Shown here piece by piece: positions 17,214 to 22,364 of a stretch of DNA of 50,597 nt. The translations under genes and the position numbers were made by a program. The notes below the pieces were generated by a model. The model made no database searches. It saw only the letters and a program-made list of their open reading frames with translations, and had not been told where the DNA came from. The DNA comes from a virus, in IMG/VR virus record IMGVR_UViG_3300021964_000106, positions 1 through 50,597 of that record; one strand, given 5' to 3'. Position 1 is the stretch's first letter. Every line of letters begins with the position of its first letter.

Positions 17214-17469
17214 ATAGATTACTAGCCCCCCGGGGCCACACCTAGTACATGGGCAAGCAGTATTTATAACTTTAAAAGCCCGACCAAAATCCTTAACTCC
17301 CCTAGTAATACCCAGAGTCCCCCACTAGAGTACTGGCGAGTACCCCTACAAGTACTGCCCGCCCGGTCTCTAGAAGACCCGCCCAAACTGATTAACACCC
17401 TAACCTGCGCAAATTGTATATGATTTAGTATATATATGGGGGGTAGCCCCATGGCCTCCTGCCCACCCC

Positions 17470-17756
17470 CTTAGTCTTGGAAGACTAAGGTGGTGTTGTA
17501 GACCTTGAAAGTAACTTTAGTTACTTTTAACCTCTAAAGCTTTGCTTTAGGACTCCACCAACTACTCAATCATCCTGATTGAGAACTTTCCAGACCTCTC
17601 AGACCTCTAAAGCTCTGCTTTAGGATTAGCTAGTTACCAAAGGATTTAAGAATCCTTTGAATTGTTAAAGTAAAACTTTAACCTAGACAGATTCCAAAGG
17701 AATCAGTAGCTTACAGAGTTATTTGCCCCAACTTAAAACTCTTAAACGAGTTTTAA
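17470..17756 (+). repeat. Array of nine perfect short hairpins
   Basis: Successive perfect stem-loops, given as left arm and loop: CTTAGTCTT/GG at 17470-17489; AAAGTAAC/TTTA at 17508-17527; CTAAAGC/TTT at 17534-17550; CTCAATCA/TCC at 17565-17583; CTAAAGC/TCT at 17607-17623; CAAAGGATT/TAAG at 17638-17659; GTTAAAGT/AAA at 17664-17682; GATTCC/AAA at 17690-17704; TTAAAACTC/TTAAAC at 17733-17756. Apart from hairpins three and five the stems differ in sequence, so structure rather than sequence is repeated. Spacers are 4-28 nt. None is followed by a T-tract, so they are not intrinsic terminators. Confidence 0.85.
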
Positions 17757-17785
17757 AAAACCCCGCCAAAAACCTCTCCTCACCC

Positions 17786-17842
17786 GCGCATACCTGCACA
17801 TGATGCAGGGTTTCTTCGCCTGTTTTAGTGTGCATTATGCGC
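17786..17842. repeat. Nested inverted repeat
   Basis: GCGCATA (17786-17792) pairs with TATGCGC (17836-17842), enclosing a smaller perfect hairpin CCTGCA/TGCAGG with loop CATGA at 17793-17809. It lies just upstream of the second rightward promoter. It could be an operator or an origin-associated structure; nothing decides between these. Confidence 0.5.
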
Positions 17843-17868
17843 AGGAAAAATCACGCACCAGAAACTTG

Positions 17869-17898
17869 TTGACACTTTTTGGAATCTGTGAGTTTAAT
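17869..17898 (+). promoter_or_regulatory. Second rightward promoter, proximal to the first early gene
   Basis: TTGACA (17869-17874) is followed after 18 bp by TTTAAT (17893-17898), a 5/6 match to the -10 consensus. Initiation near 17905 would leave a ~58-nt leader with an AAAGGAG ribosome site. It would bypass the upstream hairpin array. Confidence 0.6.
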
Positions 17899-17963
17899 GT
17901 TTAGGCCTCGGCAAATTGGGGCAACAAAAACTAAAACACACACAACTCCAAAGGAGCATACAC

Positions 17964-18488
17964 ATGAAAGCAACATCCAAGTCATTCGCTAACATTGACA
18001 ACAACCGTCTTGCAACTGCAAAGCAGTTCTTCAGGGTTACCGTACACCACGCTAATCTCGTTAAAGACGAGATGAACATCCCTGAAAAATACTTTTTCAG
18101 ACTCCGTAAGCAAGTTGAAGCAGTACTTGCCCGAAACAACCCTAAAGGGTTGACTCATGGCGATGTGCAGAAGTTTCTAGCTTCAAAGAAGCTACCGAAG
18201 TATTTAATTGCAAACTTGCAGATACTCACCCTTGTTGAGCCGAAGGCTGAAGAACAACCGAAGGTTGCCAAGAAAGCCCCAGCAAAGCCGAAGGCTAAGG
18301 CTAAAGCCAAGCCGAAGGCTGTTAAGACTCAGCCAGAGGCTGTTAAGACTCAGCCGAAGGCTCCGGAGTTTAATCAAGAATTTGATGCCCGTCTGACCTT
18401 CCTTGAAGGTGAAGTCAGCGTCATGTCAGAAGACATCCAGACTATCAAGTCTGGCATGGAAATGATTCTGGAAACCCTGAAGGGTTAA
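17964..18488 (+). CDS. First early protein: basic Ala/Lys/Pro linker and C-terminal coiled coil
   Basis: The 174-residue protein starts at ATG 17964 after AAAGGAG. Residues 1-95 form a compact, basic, probably helical domain (FFRVTVHHANLVKDEMNIPEKYFFRLRKQV). Residues about 95-135 are a histone H1-like linker of PKA/AKPKAVKTQP repeats. The last 40 residues (FDARLTFLEGEVSVMSEDIQ...) form a coiled coil, suggesting oligomerisation. A nucleic-acid-binding early protein is plausible. Most strikingly the coding DNA itself contains about fourteen perfect short hairpins (see findings), and the linker repeats are also AGCC-GAA-GGCT hairpins. I do not recognise a named family. Confidence 0.8.
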   Translation: MKATSKSFANIDNNRLATAKQFFRVTVHHANLVKDEMNIPEKYFFRLRKQVEAVLARNNPKGLTHGDVQKFLASKKLPKYLIANLQILTLVEPKAEEQPKVAKKAPAKPKAKAKAKPKAVKTQPEAVKTQPKAPEFNQEFDARLTFLEGEVSVMSEDIQTIKSGMEMILETLKG

Positions 18489-18531
18489 TTTAAAATTCAC
18501 GGCCAAGGACGGCCTAAACTCAAGGAGTTTA
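18014..18531 (+). repeat. Dense perfect hairpins inside and just after the first early gene
   Basis: Examples, arm/loop: AACTGC/AAA 18014-18028; ATCTCGT/TAAAG 18055-18073; CTGAAAAA/TAC 18082-18100; CAACCC/TAAA 18137-18152; TAGCTTC/AAA 18178-18194; AGCC/GAA 18238-18248, 18286-18296, 18310-18320 and 18352-18362; CAACC/GAA 18255-18267; CAGCC/AGA 18330-18342; ACCTTC/CTT 18396-18410; ATGTC/AGAA 18423-18436; CAGACT/ATCA 18438-18453; AACCC/TGAA 18473-18486; TAAACTC/AAG 18515-18531. Loops are mostly 3-4 nt and purine-rich. The last one holds part of the ribosome site of the next gene. Confidence 0.85.
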
Positions 18532-18533
18532 AA

Positions 18534-18692
18534 ATGGTAGTTTTAAAATTATTTAATTTAATATTTAATCGCCAATGCAAGTTAGTTGAAATTAAATCAA
18601 TAAGAAAATCAAGGAGTTATGCCAGATCAGGCTACTACCACTACATTGTAGTGAACAACACCCAGTACGTTTTCAGAGAGTTTATAATTTAA
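18534..18692 (+). CDS. Small basic protein, unknown
   Basis: A 52-residue product, MVVLKLFNLIFNRQCKLVEI and then a basic, tyrosine-rich end (SRSYARSGYYHYIVVNN). The ribosome site AAGGAG lies in the loop/arm of the TAAACTC hairpin directly upstream, so its translation may depend on that fold. The coding sequence holds another perfect hairpin, CACTAC/ATT/GTAGTG at 18639-18653. No family recognised. Confidence 0.6.
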   Translation: MVVLKLFNLIFNRQCKLVEIKSIRKSRSYARSGYYHYIVVNNTQYVFREFII

Positions 18693-18705
18693 TTTAATTT
18701 TAAAT

Positions 18706-18754
18706 GGGTTATAATTATCTCTCAAAGGTTTTTGAGAGAGATAATTAAACCCCC
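18706..18754 (+). repeat. RBS-proximal hairpin repeat, copy A
   Basis: A long hairpin with AAAGGTTTTTGAGAGA at its centre and a GGGTT...AAACCC outer stem. It is the divergent member of a four-copy family (others at 18972, 19250, 20370): its outer stem has ATAATTATCTC instead of TATATATCTC, with compensating change on the other arm. The ribosome site GAAGGAGG of the next gene follows within 15 nt. Confidence 0.85.
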
Positions 18755-18775
18755 AAAGCCGAAGGAGGCAACAGC

Positions 18776-18961
18776 ATGACCACAGCAACAGATCAAGCGA
18801 AGGGCAATTTTGGAGAATTAAAATTTATTGTGGGAAGCACAATAGAAGAATTAAAAAACGCAAGGATTGCGTTGTCTTACAACGATCCAGAAAGGTGGAA
18901 CCGAATAGCAGACACCCTGCTGGAAAGAAGCATTGAGAATTTAGAAAAATCAATTAAATAA
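18776..18961 (+). CDS. Small helical early protein, unknown
   Basis: A 61-residue product with amphipathic helices (NFGELKFIVGSTIEELKNARIA, then WNRIADTLLERSIENLEKSIK). It follows hairpin copy A and a strong GAAGGAGG ribosome site. Its coding sequence has two perfect hairpins, TATTGTG/GGAAG at 18826-18844 and AACGCAA/GGA at 18857-18873. Function unknown; it belongs to the cluster of small early genes that often interfere with host functions in lytic phages. Confidence 0.65.
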   Translation: MTTATDQAKGNFGELKFIVGSTIEELKNARIALSYNDPERWNRIADTLLERSIENLEKSIK

Positions 18962-18971
18962 ATAAATAAAA

Positions 18972-19018
18972 GGGTGTTTATATATCTCAAAGGTTTTTGA
19001 GAGATATATAAACCCCCC
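18972..19018 (+). repeat. RBS-proximal hairpin repeat, copy B
   Basis: The outer stem GGGTGTTTATATATCTC pairs with GAGATATATAAACCCCCC. The inner part CTCAAA-GGTT-TTTGAG leaves a two-base GA bulge on the 3' arm. It is followed immediately by AAAGGAG, the ribosome site of the 19035 gene. No T-tract follows. Confidence 0.9.
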
Positions 19019-19034
19019 AAAGGAGAAAAGCACC

Positions 19035-19241
19035 ATGCTAGTTTTAGATTACCCCAGCAAAAAAGAACTTAAAGAAAACATTGGCGAGTCGCTTTGTTAC
19101 ATGGAAACTTCCATGTTCGGCCCAGAATATAAGTCAGATGGGACATTCTGTGGCTGTAACCGACCTCATATTACTGGTCACAAGCGGGAGTTTTTCGCTG
19201 AAGTTACTATGAAAGATGGCAAGATTTTTAAAGTTAGTTAA
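19035..19241 (+). CDS. Small conserved phage protein (SMFGPEY type)
   Basis: The 68-residue protein has the segments GESLCYMETSMFGPEYKSDG, NRPHITG and FFAEVTMKDGKIFKV. I have seen 'ETSMFG.EY...G' followed by 'A.VTMKDGLI.KV' in small proteins of pelagiphages and related marine phages, but no function is known. It is probably a small beta-rich fold. It starts after hairpin copy B with an AAAGGAG site. The coding DNA includes an ACATGGA/AACT/TCCATGT hairpin. Confidence 0.7.
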   Translation: MLVLDYPSKKELKENIGESLCYMETSMFGPEYKSDGTFCGCNRPHITGHKREFFAEVTMKDGKIFKVS

Positions 19242-19249
19242 TTTTAAAT

Positions 19250-19295
19250 GGGGTTTATATATCTCAAAGGTTTTTGAGAGATATATAAACCCCCC
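19250..19295 (+). repeat. RBS-proximal hairpin repeat, copy C
   Basis: Identical to copies B and D from TTTATATATCTC through AAACCCCCCAAAGGAG; only the outermost bases of the left arm differ (GGGG instead of GGGTG). It stands just before the ribosome site of the 19309 gene. Confidence 0.9.
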
Positions 19296-19308
19296 AAAGG
19301 AGTACGGC

Positions 19309-19518
19309 ATGATTACTTTAACTAAAATTAGTTTGCTAACTGGTAACACTAACAAAATAGTGTTGCCAATAACTCAAGATGAATATGACAAAGCTGAACA
19401 AGCTAGAAAAGGAGGTATGTACATACAAGATGCTTACCCTACTCTCACAGCAGATCAAAGAGAGTTTTTAATAAGCGGAGCAACCCCAGAAGAATGGGAT
19501 AAGTTTTTTAATGTATAA
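19309..19518 (+). CDS. Small conserved phage protein (LTADQREFLISGATPEEWD type)
   Basis: The 69-residue product starts at 19309 after hairpin C and AAAGGAG; upstream in-frame codons run through the hairpin and are rejected. The C-terminal half, IQDAYPTLTADQREFLISG and TPEEWDKFF, is a widely found short phage motif ('IQ.A.P.L...EREFI.SGITPEEWD'), and the N-terminal half (TGNTNKIVLPITQDEYDK) also fits it. The family is uncharacterised as far as I know. Confidence 0.75.
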   Translation: MITLTKISLLTGNTNKIVLPITQDEYDKAEQARKGGMYIQDAYPTLTADQREFLISGATPEEWDKFFNV

Positions 19519-19540
19519 ATTAAACTAAAGGAGACACGGC

Positions 19541-20353
19541 ATGAATTTCAACACACTAAAAGAAATCACCCGATCAAAATCAATATTCAAAGCAGTAGCA
19601 TCAGCATATAAACAGGAAGATAAGCAAGGCTGGCGTAAAGCAATGCTAAAATTTATGCGCTGGTTAAAAAGAGATAGTGCTGGTTGGTCAGTTATGATGA
19701 AAAAGGGCAACAGCAAACAGCAGTTTTTATCCTTCAGTAGCTTACCTGAAGTAAGCTGTCCCGGTGCTGGTGCTTGTCTCAAGTTTTGTTATAGCTTTAG
19801 AGCTTGGAGATATCCCGATGCATTTTTTAGACAATTACAAAACTATGTTTTGATGCAAACAGCTGAAGGTAGAGCCAAGATACTTGAAGACTTAGACAAG
19901 TATAAATCAGACAAACCAGTAGACTTTAGGTTATATGTTGATGGCGACTTTGCTAATGTTTCAGAAGTTACCTTCTGGATGGAAGCCTTGAAAGACCGCC
20001 CTTGGTTAAAAGCCTACGGCTACTCTAAATCTTGGGAAGAGTTGTTAGCTTACAAGGGCGAATGGCCTAGTAATTATAAATTAAATTTGTCTTCCGGTAG
20101 CAAGCATGATGCTGAGTTAAAAGCTAAGGTTAAAGCTTTACCAGTTACAAGGGGCAGTTTTGTAGCGGTAGATGTTGGTTATAAAGTAACCAGTGATATG
20201 CATGGCGATAGAAAACATCAGAGTTTTCTCAGAAAACTATATGGTATTAAAGCCTTCACCTGCCCCGGAAAATGTAATACTTGTACCCCAAAAGGTCATG
20301 CTTGTGGATCAGATAGATTCCAAGGCATGGATATAATAATTGCAACGCATTAA
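19541..20353 (+). CDS. Gp88-like cysteine-rich protein
   Basis: The 270-residue protein carries an N-terminal cysteine motif CPGAGACLKFCYS (C73, C79, C83) and a C-terminal set C241, C245, C248, C255 (CPGKCNTCTPKGHACG), with KPVDFRLYVDGDFANVSEVTFW between. This arrangement fits the 'gene product 88' family of phage proteins, which look like metal- or iron-sulfur-binding proteins with a TIM-barrel-like core; the first motif recalls, but does not match, the radical SAM CxxxCxxC. Enzymatic activity is not established. It starts after GGAG, and contains strong hairpins in its DNA (AGCTTAC/CTGAA at 19739-19757, AGTTTTC/TCA at 20222-20238). Confidence 0.75.
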   Translation: MNFNTLKEITRSKSIFKAVASAYKQEDKQGWRKAMLKFMRWLKRDSAGWSVMMKKGNSKQQFLSFSSLPEVSCPGAGACLKFCYSFRAWRYPDAFFRQLQNYVLMQTAEGRAKILEDLDKYKSDKPVDFRLYVDGDFANVSEVTFWMEALKDRPWLKAYGYSKSWEELLAYKGEWPSNYKLNLSSGSKHDAELKAKVKALPVTRGSFVAVDVGYKVTSDMHGDRKHQSFLRKLYGIKAFTCPGKCNTCTPKGHACGSDRFQGMDIIIATH

Positions 20354-20369
20354 AATTAATTAATATAAA

Positions 20370-20416
20370 GGGTGTTTATATATCTCAAAGGTTTTTGAGA
20401 GATATATAAACCCCCC
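20370..20416 (+). repeat. RBS-proximal hairpin repeat, copy D
   Basis: Same sequence as copy B over its whole stem-loop, placed between the Gp88-like gene and the zinc-ribbon gene, 1.4 kb from copy B. It is followed by AAAGGAG. Confidence 0.9.
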
Positions 20417-20431
20417 AAAGGAGACAGCGAC

Positions 20432-20614
20432 ATGACAGTTGAAACAACACCGGAATATTGGGATTGTGAATGTGAACATAATTATATTCACTACAAAACT
20501 CAGCCAACTTGTGAGATATGTGGTAGTGAAAAAGATGAACAGCCGGAGTCAATAATAAATGAAGTAATAATTCTTCTAAAGGAGAGACTAAATGCTATTG
20601 AAAGTGAAAGTTAA
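20432..20614 (+). CDS. Small zinc-ribbon-like protein
   Basis: The 60-residue protein has four spaced metal-binding residues (YWDCECEHNYIH, then CEICGSEKDEQP): C12, C14, C29, C32 with a histidine between. It resembles a rubredoxin-type or zinc-ribbon mini-domain followed by a helix. Small proteins with 'FWDCEC...YIH' are present in other marine phages. Function unknown; it may bind nucleic acid or protein. It follows hairpin copy D. Confidence 0.7.
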   Translation: MTVETTPEYWDCECEHNYIHYKTQPTCEICGSEKDEQPESIINEVIILLKERLNAIESES

Positions 20615-20765
20615 AAACAATTACGGTACTGAACATATCTATCCAGTAAGTGAAGAAGCTAAATTGCTGGCACAGCTAGCTGGTAGTAAAACATTGACCC
20701 AAAGCACTATAGAAATAGCTAAAAAACTAGGTTTTAAATTCTCAGTTGAGAGGGTAGAAATATGA
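20592..20765 (+). CDS. Small conserved early protein
   Basis: A 57-residue product (MLLKVKVKNNYGTEHIYPVS, then LAQLAGSKTLTQSTIEIAKKLGF). It starts inside the end of the previous gene after AAAGGAG and ends in ATGA overlap with the next. The 'YP.......LA.L.G.KTLT.......KLG' pattern is known from pelagiphage-type small proteins without function. Confidence 0.7.
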   Translation: MLLKVKVKNNYGTEHIYPVSEEAKLLAQLAGSKTLTQSTIEIAKKLGFKFSVERVEI

Positions 20766-20980
20766 TAACTAGAATACACGTTAACCAACATAACATCAGG
20801 GACAATAGTAAAGATGGAGGCTCAAGGCCAGTTTTAACTGTTAAAGACTACAAACAAAACAGAAAATGTGATGAAGTATTTTTTACTAATGGACGAGTAA
20901 TATATTCCCCCGACAAACCATTGTCTTGCGGAGCTAAAGTATGGATTGAAACAACTGAACCAGTGGAGATTATACGATGA
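20762..20980 (+). CDS. Small conserved early protein (YSPDKPLSCGAKVWIE type)
   Basis: The 72-residue beta-rich product has IHVNQHNIRDNSKDG near the start and VIYSPDKPLSCGAKVWIE at the end; the latter is a signature of a small protein common to many phages. It is coupled to both neighbours by ATGA overlaps. Function unknown. Confidence 0.72.
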   Translation: MITRIHVNQHNIRDNSKDGGSRPVLTVKDYKQNRKCDEVFFTNGRVIYSPDKPLSCGAKVWIETTEPVEIIR

Positions 20981-21264
20981 GTGAGTTTAATCAGATACAT
21001 CTATTTGATGGTGCAGATTACAACCCAGAAAGAGATGGCGCAAGACTGTCAAAACAACTTCAAAAAATTTATGACCTAATGAAAGAAGGCAGATGGTGGA
21101 CTTTGCGGGAGTTAGAAGATGCAACTAATTACCCACAGGCTTCTATCTCAGCAAGCATAAGGAATTTTAGAAAAGATAAATTTGGTGGGCATACTGTTGA
21201 AAGAGAATATGTAACCAATGGAATTTATAAATATAAATTAATCTTAAAGAGGGCGGAAGCATGA
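20977..21264 (+). CDS. Winged-helix DNA-binding protein
   Basis: The 95-residue protein contains a classic winged helix-turn-helix: LQKIYDLMKEGRWWTLRELEDATNYPQ, ASISASIRNFRKDKFG (recognition helix) and a wing strand (HTVEREYVTNGIYKYKL). Similar phage proteins ('WRTLREI...G.P.ASISARLRDLRK') are small regulators of unknown targets. It could control early/late switching at the divergent promoters; that is inference. It starts in an ATGA overlap. Confidence 0.75.
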   Translation: MSEFNQIHLFDGADYNPERDGARLSKQLQKIYDLMKEGRWWTLRELEDATNYPQASISASIRNFRKDKFGGHTVEREYVTNGIYKYKLILKRAEA

Positions 21265-21413
21265 ATGACAAACAAACTTTGATGGAACGGGTTATTGAAC
21301 AGATAAAAAAAGATGTTGCTGATAAAGAATTGCAGCCCCTTGCTCTCCTTCTTTCCAACATAGACAGACGTTTACTAGAAAGTTTTATGGAAGAAGCAGA
21401 GGAGGAATCATGA
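21261..21413 (+). CDS. Small acidic helical protein
   Basis: A 50-residue product (MNDKQTLMERVIEQIKK..., LLSNIDRRLLESFMEEAEE), coupled by ATGA to the winged-helix gene. It has the appearance of two short helices. 'L..LL..I....L..FL.E' type small proteins follow HTH genes in other phages. Function unknown. Confidence 0.6.
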   Translation: MNDKQTLMERVIEQIKKDVADKELQPLALLLSNIDRRLLESFMEEAEEES

Positions 21414-21559
21414 AACACTATCTTGAATTATTAATTTCGTTTATAATTAACACCCTACCCCTCGTGGTTATATATTTTATATTTATTCACTCGGGGTTTT
21501 TAAATAACATAAATACTTACATAACAAAGGAGATAGAAGAATGTCCCGTGATCCAGTAG
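21410..21559 (+). CDS. Small membrane protein
   Basis: A 49-residue product (MKHYLELLISFIINTLPLVV...) with one hydrophobic segment at residues 6-27. It has a strong GAGGAGG ribosome site and an ATGA overlap with the preceding gene, and its end overlaps the next gene by 19 bases. Likely an inner-membrane peptide; function unknown. Confidence 0.6.
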   Translation: MKHYLELLISFIINTLPLVVIYFIFIHSGFLNNINTYITKEIEECPVIQ

Positions 21560-21687
21560 ATATTGCAGAATTAGAACGAGACTTTGAAGAAACCTATGGC
21601 TCCCGCGAACAGCAATTTGCTGAGTGGTGGCATAGTCAAGAAAGAAAAGCAGATATGGAACATGAAACAAAGGAGAGTGCGGGATGA
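21541..21687 (+). CDS. Small acidic protein, unknown
   Basis: A 48-residue product (MSRDPVDIAELERDFEETYG, then QQFAEWWHSQERKADMEHE), rich in charged and aromatic residues. The ribosome site AAAGGAG lies in the preceding gene, and an ATGA overlap joins it to the next. No family recognised. Confidence 0.6.
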   Translation: MSRDPVDIAELERDFEETYGSREQQFAEWWHSQERKADMEHETKESAG

Positions 21688-21911
21688 ATTCAGTTAAAAA
21701 GCAATCAAAATTTATTATTAAAACTTATAAGTCGGGTGTAAAGATGGGGTTGACTGATGCTGAGACAGCAAAGAGCGCACTTGTTCTTTTCTCTACCTTA
21801 GCAATGAAACATGATCTTAATAGAGAATACGCATCGGAAGTGGCTGATGCCATTTTAGATCAAGCTTATGGGGAAGAATTCCAATCTTTAATAACAGGAG
21901 ATATGCATTGA
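21684..21911 (+). CDS. Small helical protein, unknown
   Basis: A 75-residue, mainly helical product (FIIKTYKSGVKMGLTDAETAKSALVLF, ASEVADAILDQAYGEEF). It starts in an ATGA overlap after GGAG, within the small-gene cluster. No family recognised. Confidence 0.6.
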   Translation: MNSVKKQSKFIIKTYKSGVKMGLTDAETAKSALVLFSTLAMKHDLNREYASEVADAILDQAYGEEFQSLITGDMH

Positions 21912-22105
21912 AAAGTAAAGAGCTGAAAGCAAACTGGGAAGTGTGGGTAGCTGGTCATAAGATACTGGTACACGATAAAACTTATTATGAAGCTATTGAA
22001 GAAGCTGAAGCTTTAGGCACACCTTTTGCCATAACTCAGAAGAATTATACTTATAAACAGATGAAACAACGACAAGAACTAGAAGGAGAATCTCATGCAA
22101 GTTAA
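21908..22105 (+). CDS. Small protein with TTG start, unknown
   Basis: The 65-residue protein (KSKELKANWEVWVAGHKILVHD...) starts at a TTG that overlaps the previous stop as TTGA, with AGGAG seven bases upstream. No ATG start is available nearby. Its sequence suggests a small alpha/beta fold. Function unknown. Confidence 0.55.
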   Translation: MKSKELKANWEVWVAGHKILVHDKTYYEAIEEAEALGTPFAITQKNYTYKQMKQRQELEGESHAS

Positions 22106-22364
22106 TGAAATTAGAAGAGAAATAGGTGAGTTTGATTATGCCCTTAGCGAATACAAACAGATGGTAGAATTCTACCCACTTGTTGAAAATTTGGTGGAAG
22201 CAGTTCTTGTACAGGCTAGGAGCGAGGAAGATGATTTAAGATTCTCCTGTGCTAGAGCATTAGGTAGGATTACAGGACTGCTGCCGTCAATACTTAGTAT
22301 TACAGATGTAGAAGAACGTAAAGAAAAAATAATTCAAATTACAAAGGAGAAAACCAATGTCTAA
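22095..22364 (+). CDS. Small helical protein, unknown
   Basis: An 89-residue, all-helical product (RREIGEFDYALSEYKQMVEFYPLV..., RSEEDDLRFSCARALGRITG). It begins inside the previous gene after AAGGAG and overlaps the DUF932 gene by eight bases. No named family recognised. Confidence 0.6.
   Translation: MQVNEIRREIGEFDYALSEYKQMVEFYPLVENLVEAVLVQARSEEDDLRFSCARALGRITGLLPSILSITDVEERKEKIIQITKEKTNV

Larger units (their letters stand above)
17214..17963 (+). other. Non-coding control region between divergent arms
   Basis: No convincing gene lies in this ~750-bp stretch. The first 250 bases are C-rich on the + strand and hold small inverted repeats: GTACT/AGTAC at 17330-17343, GGTCT/AGACC at 17365-17379, ATGGGG/CCCCAT at 17436-17452. 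Then come the nine-hairpin array (17470-17756), a nested inverted repeat (17786-17842) and a second promoter (17869-17898). The region is transcribed rightward if the 17185 promoter is used. It is also the best candidate for a replication origin or packaging/regulatory RNA region, by position and structure only. Confidence 0.75.

Noticed and set aside
17264-17452. 62-codon minus-strand frame in the control region
   Set aside because: Gly/Leu/Arg-rich low-complexity translation of a C-rich stretch, without ribosome site or neighbours in the same operon phase.
17470-17756. CRISPR array
   Set aside because: Repeated units share form but not sequence, spacing is irregular and very short, and no cas genes are present.
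17214-17963. tRNA gene
   Set aside because: No cloverleaf with T-loop (GGTTCRA) or CCA end could be fitted; the hairpins have 3-4 nt loops.
17916-17963. Sixteen-residue N-terminal extension of the first early protein
   Set aside because: No ribosome site precedes 17916, while AAAGGAG lies just before the ATG at 17964.
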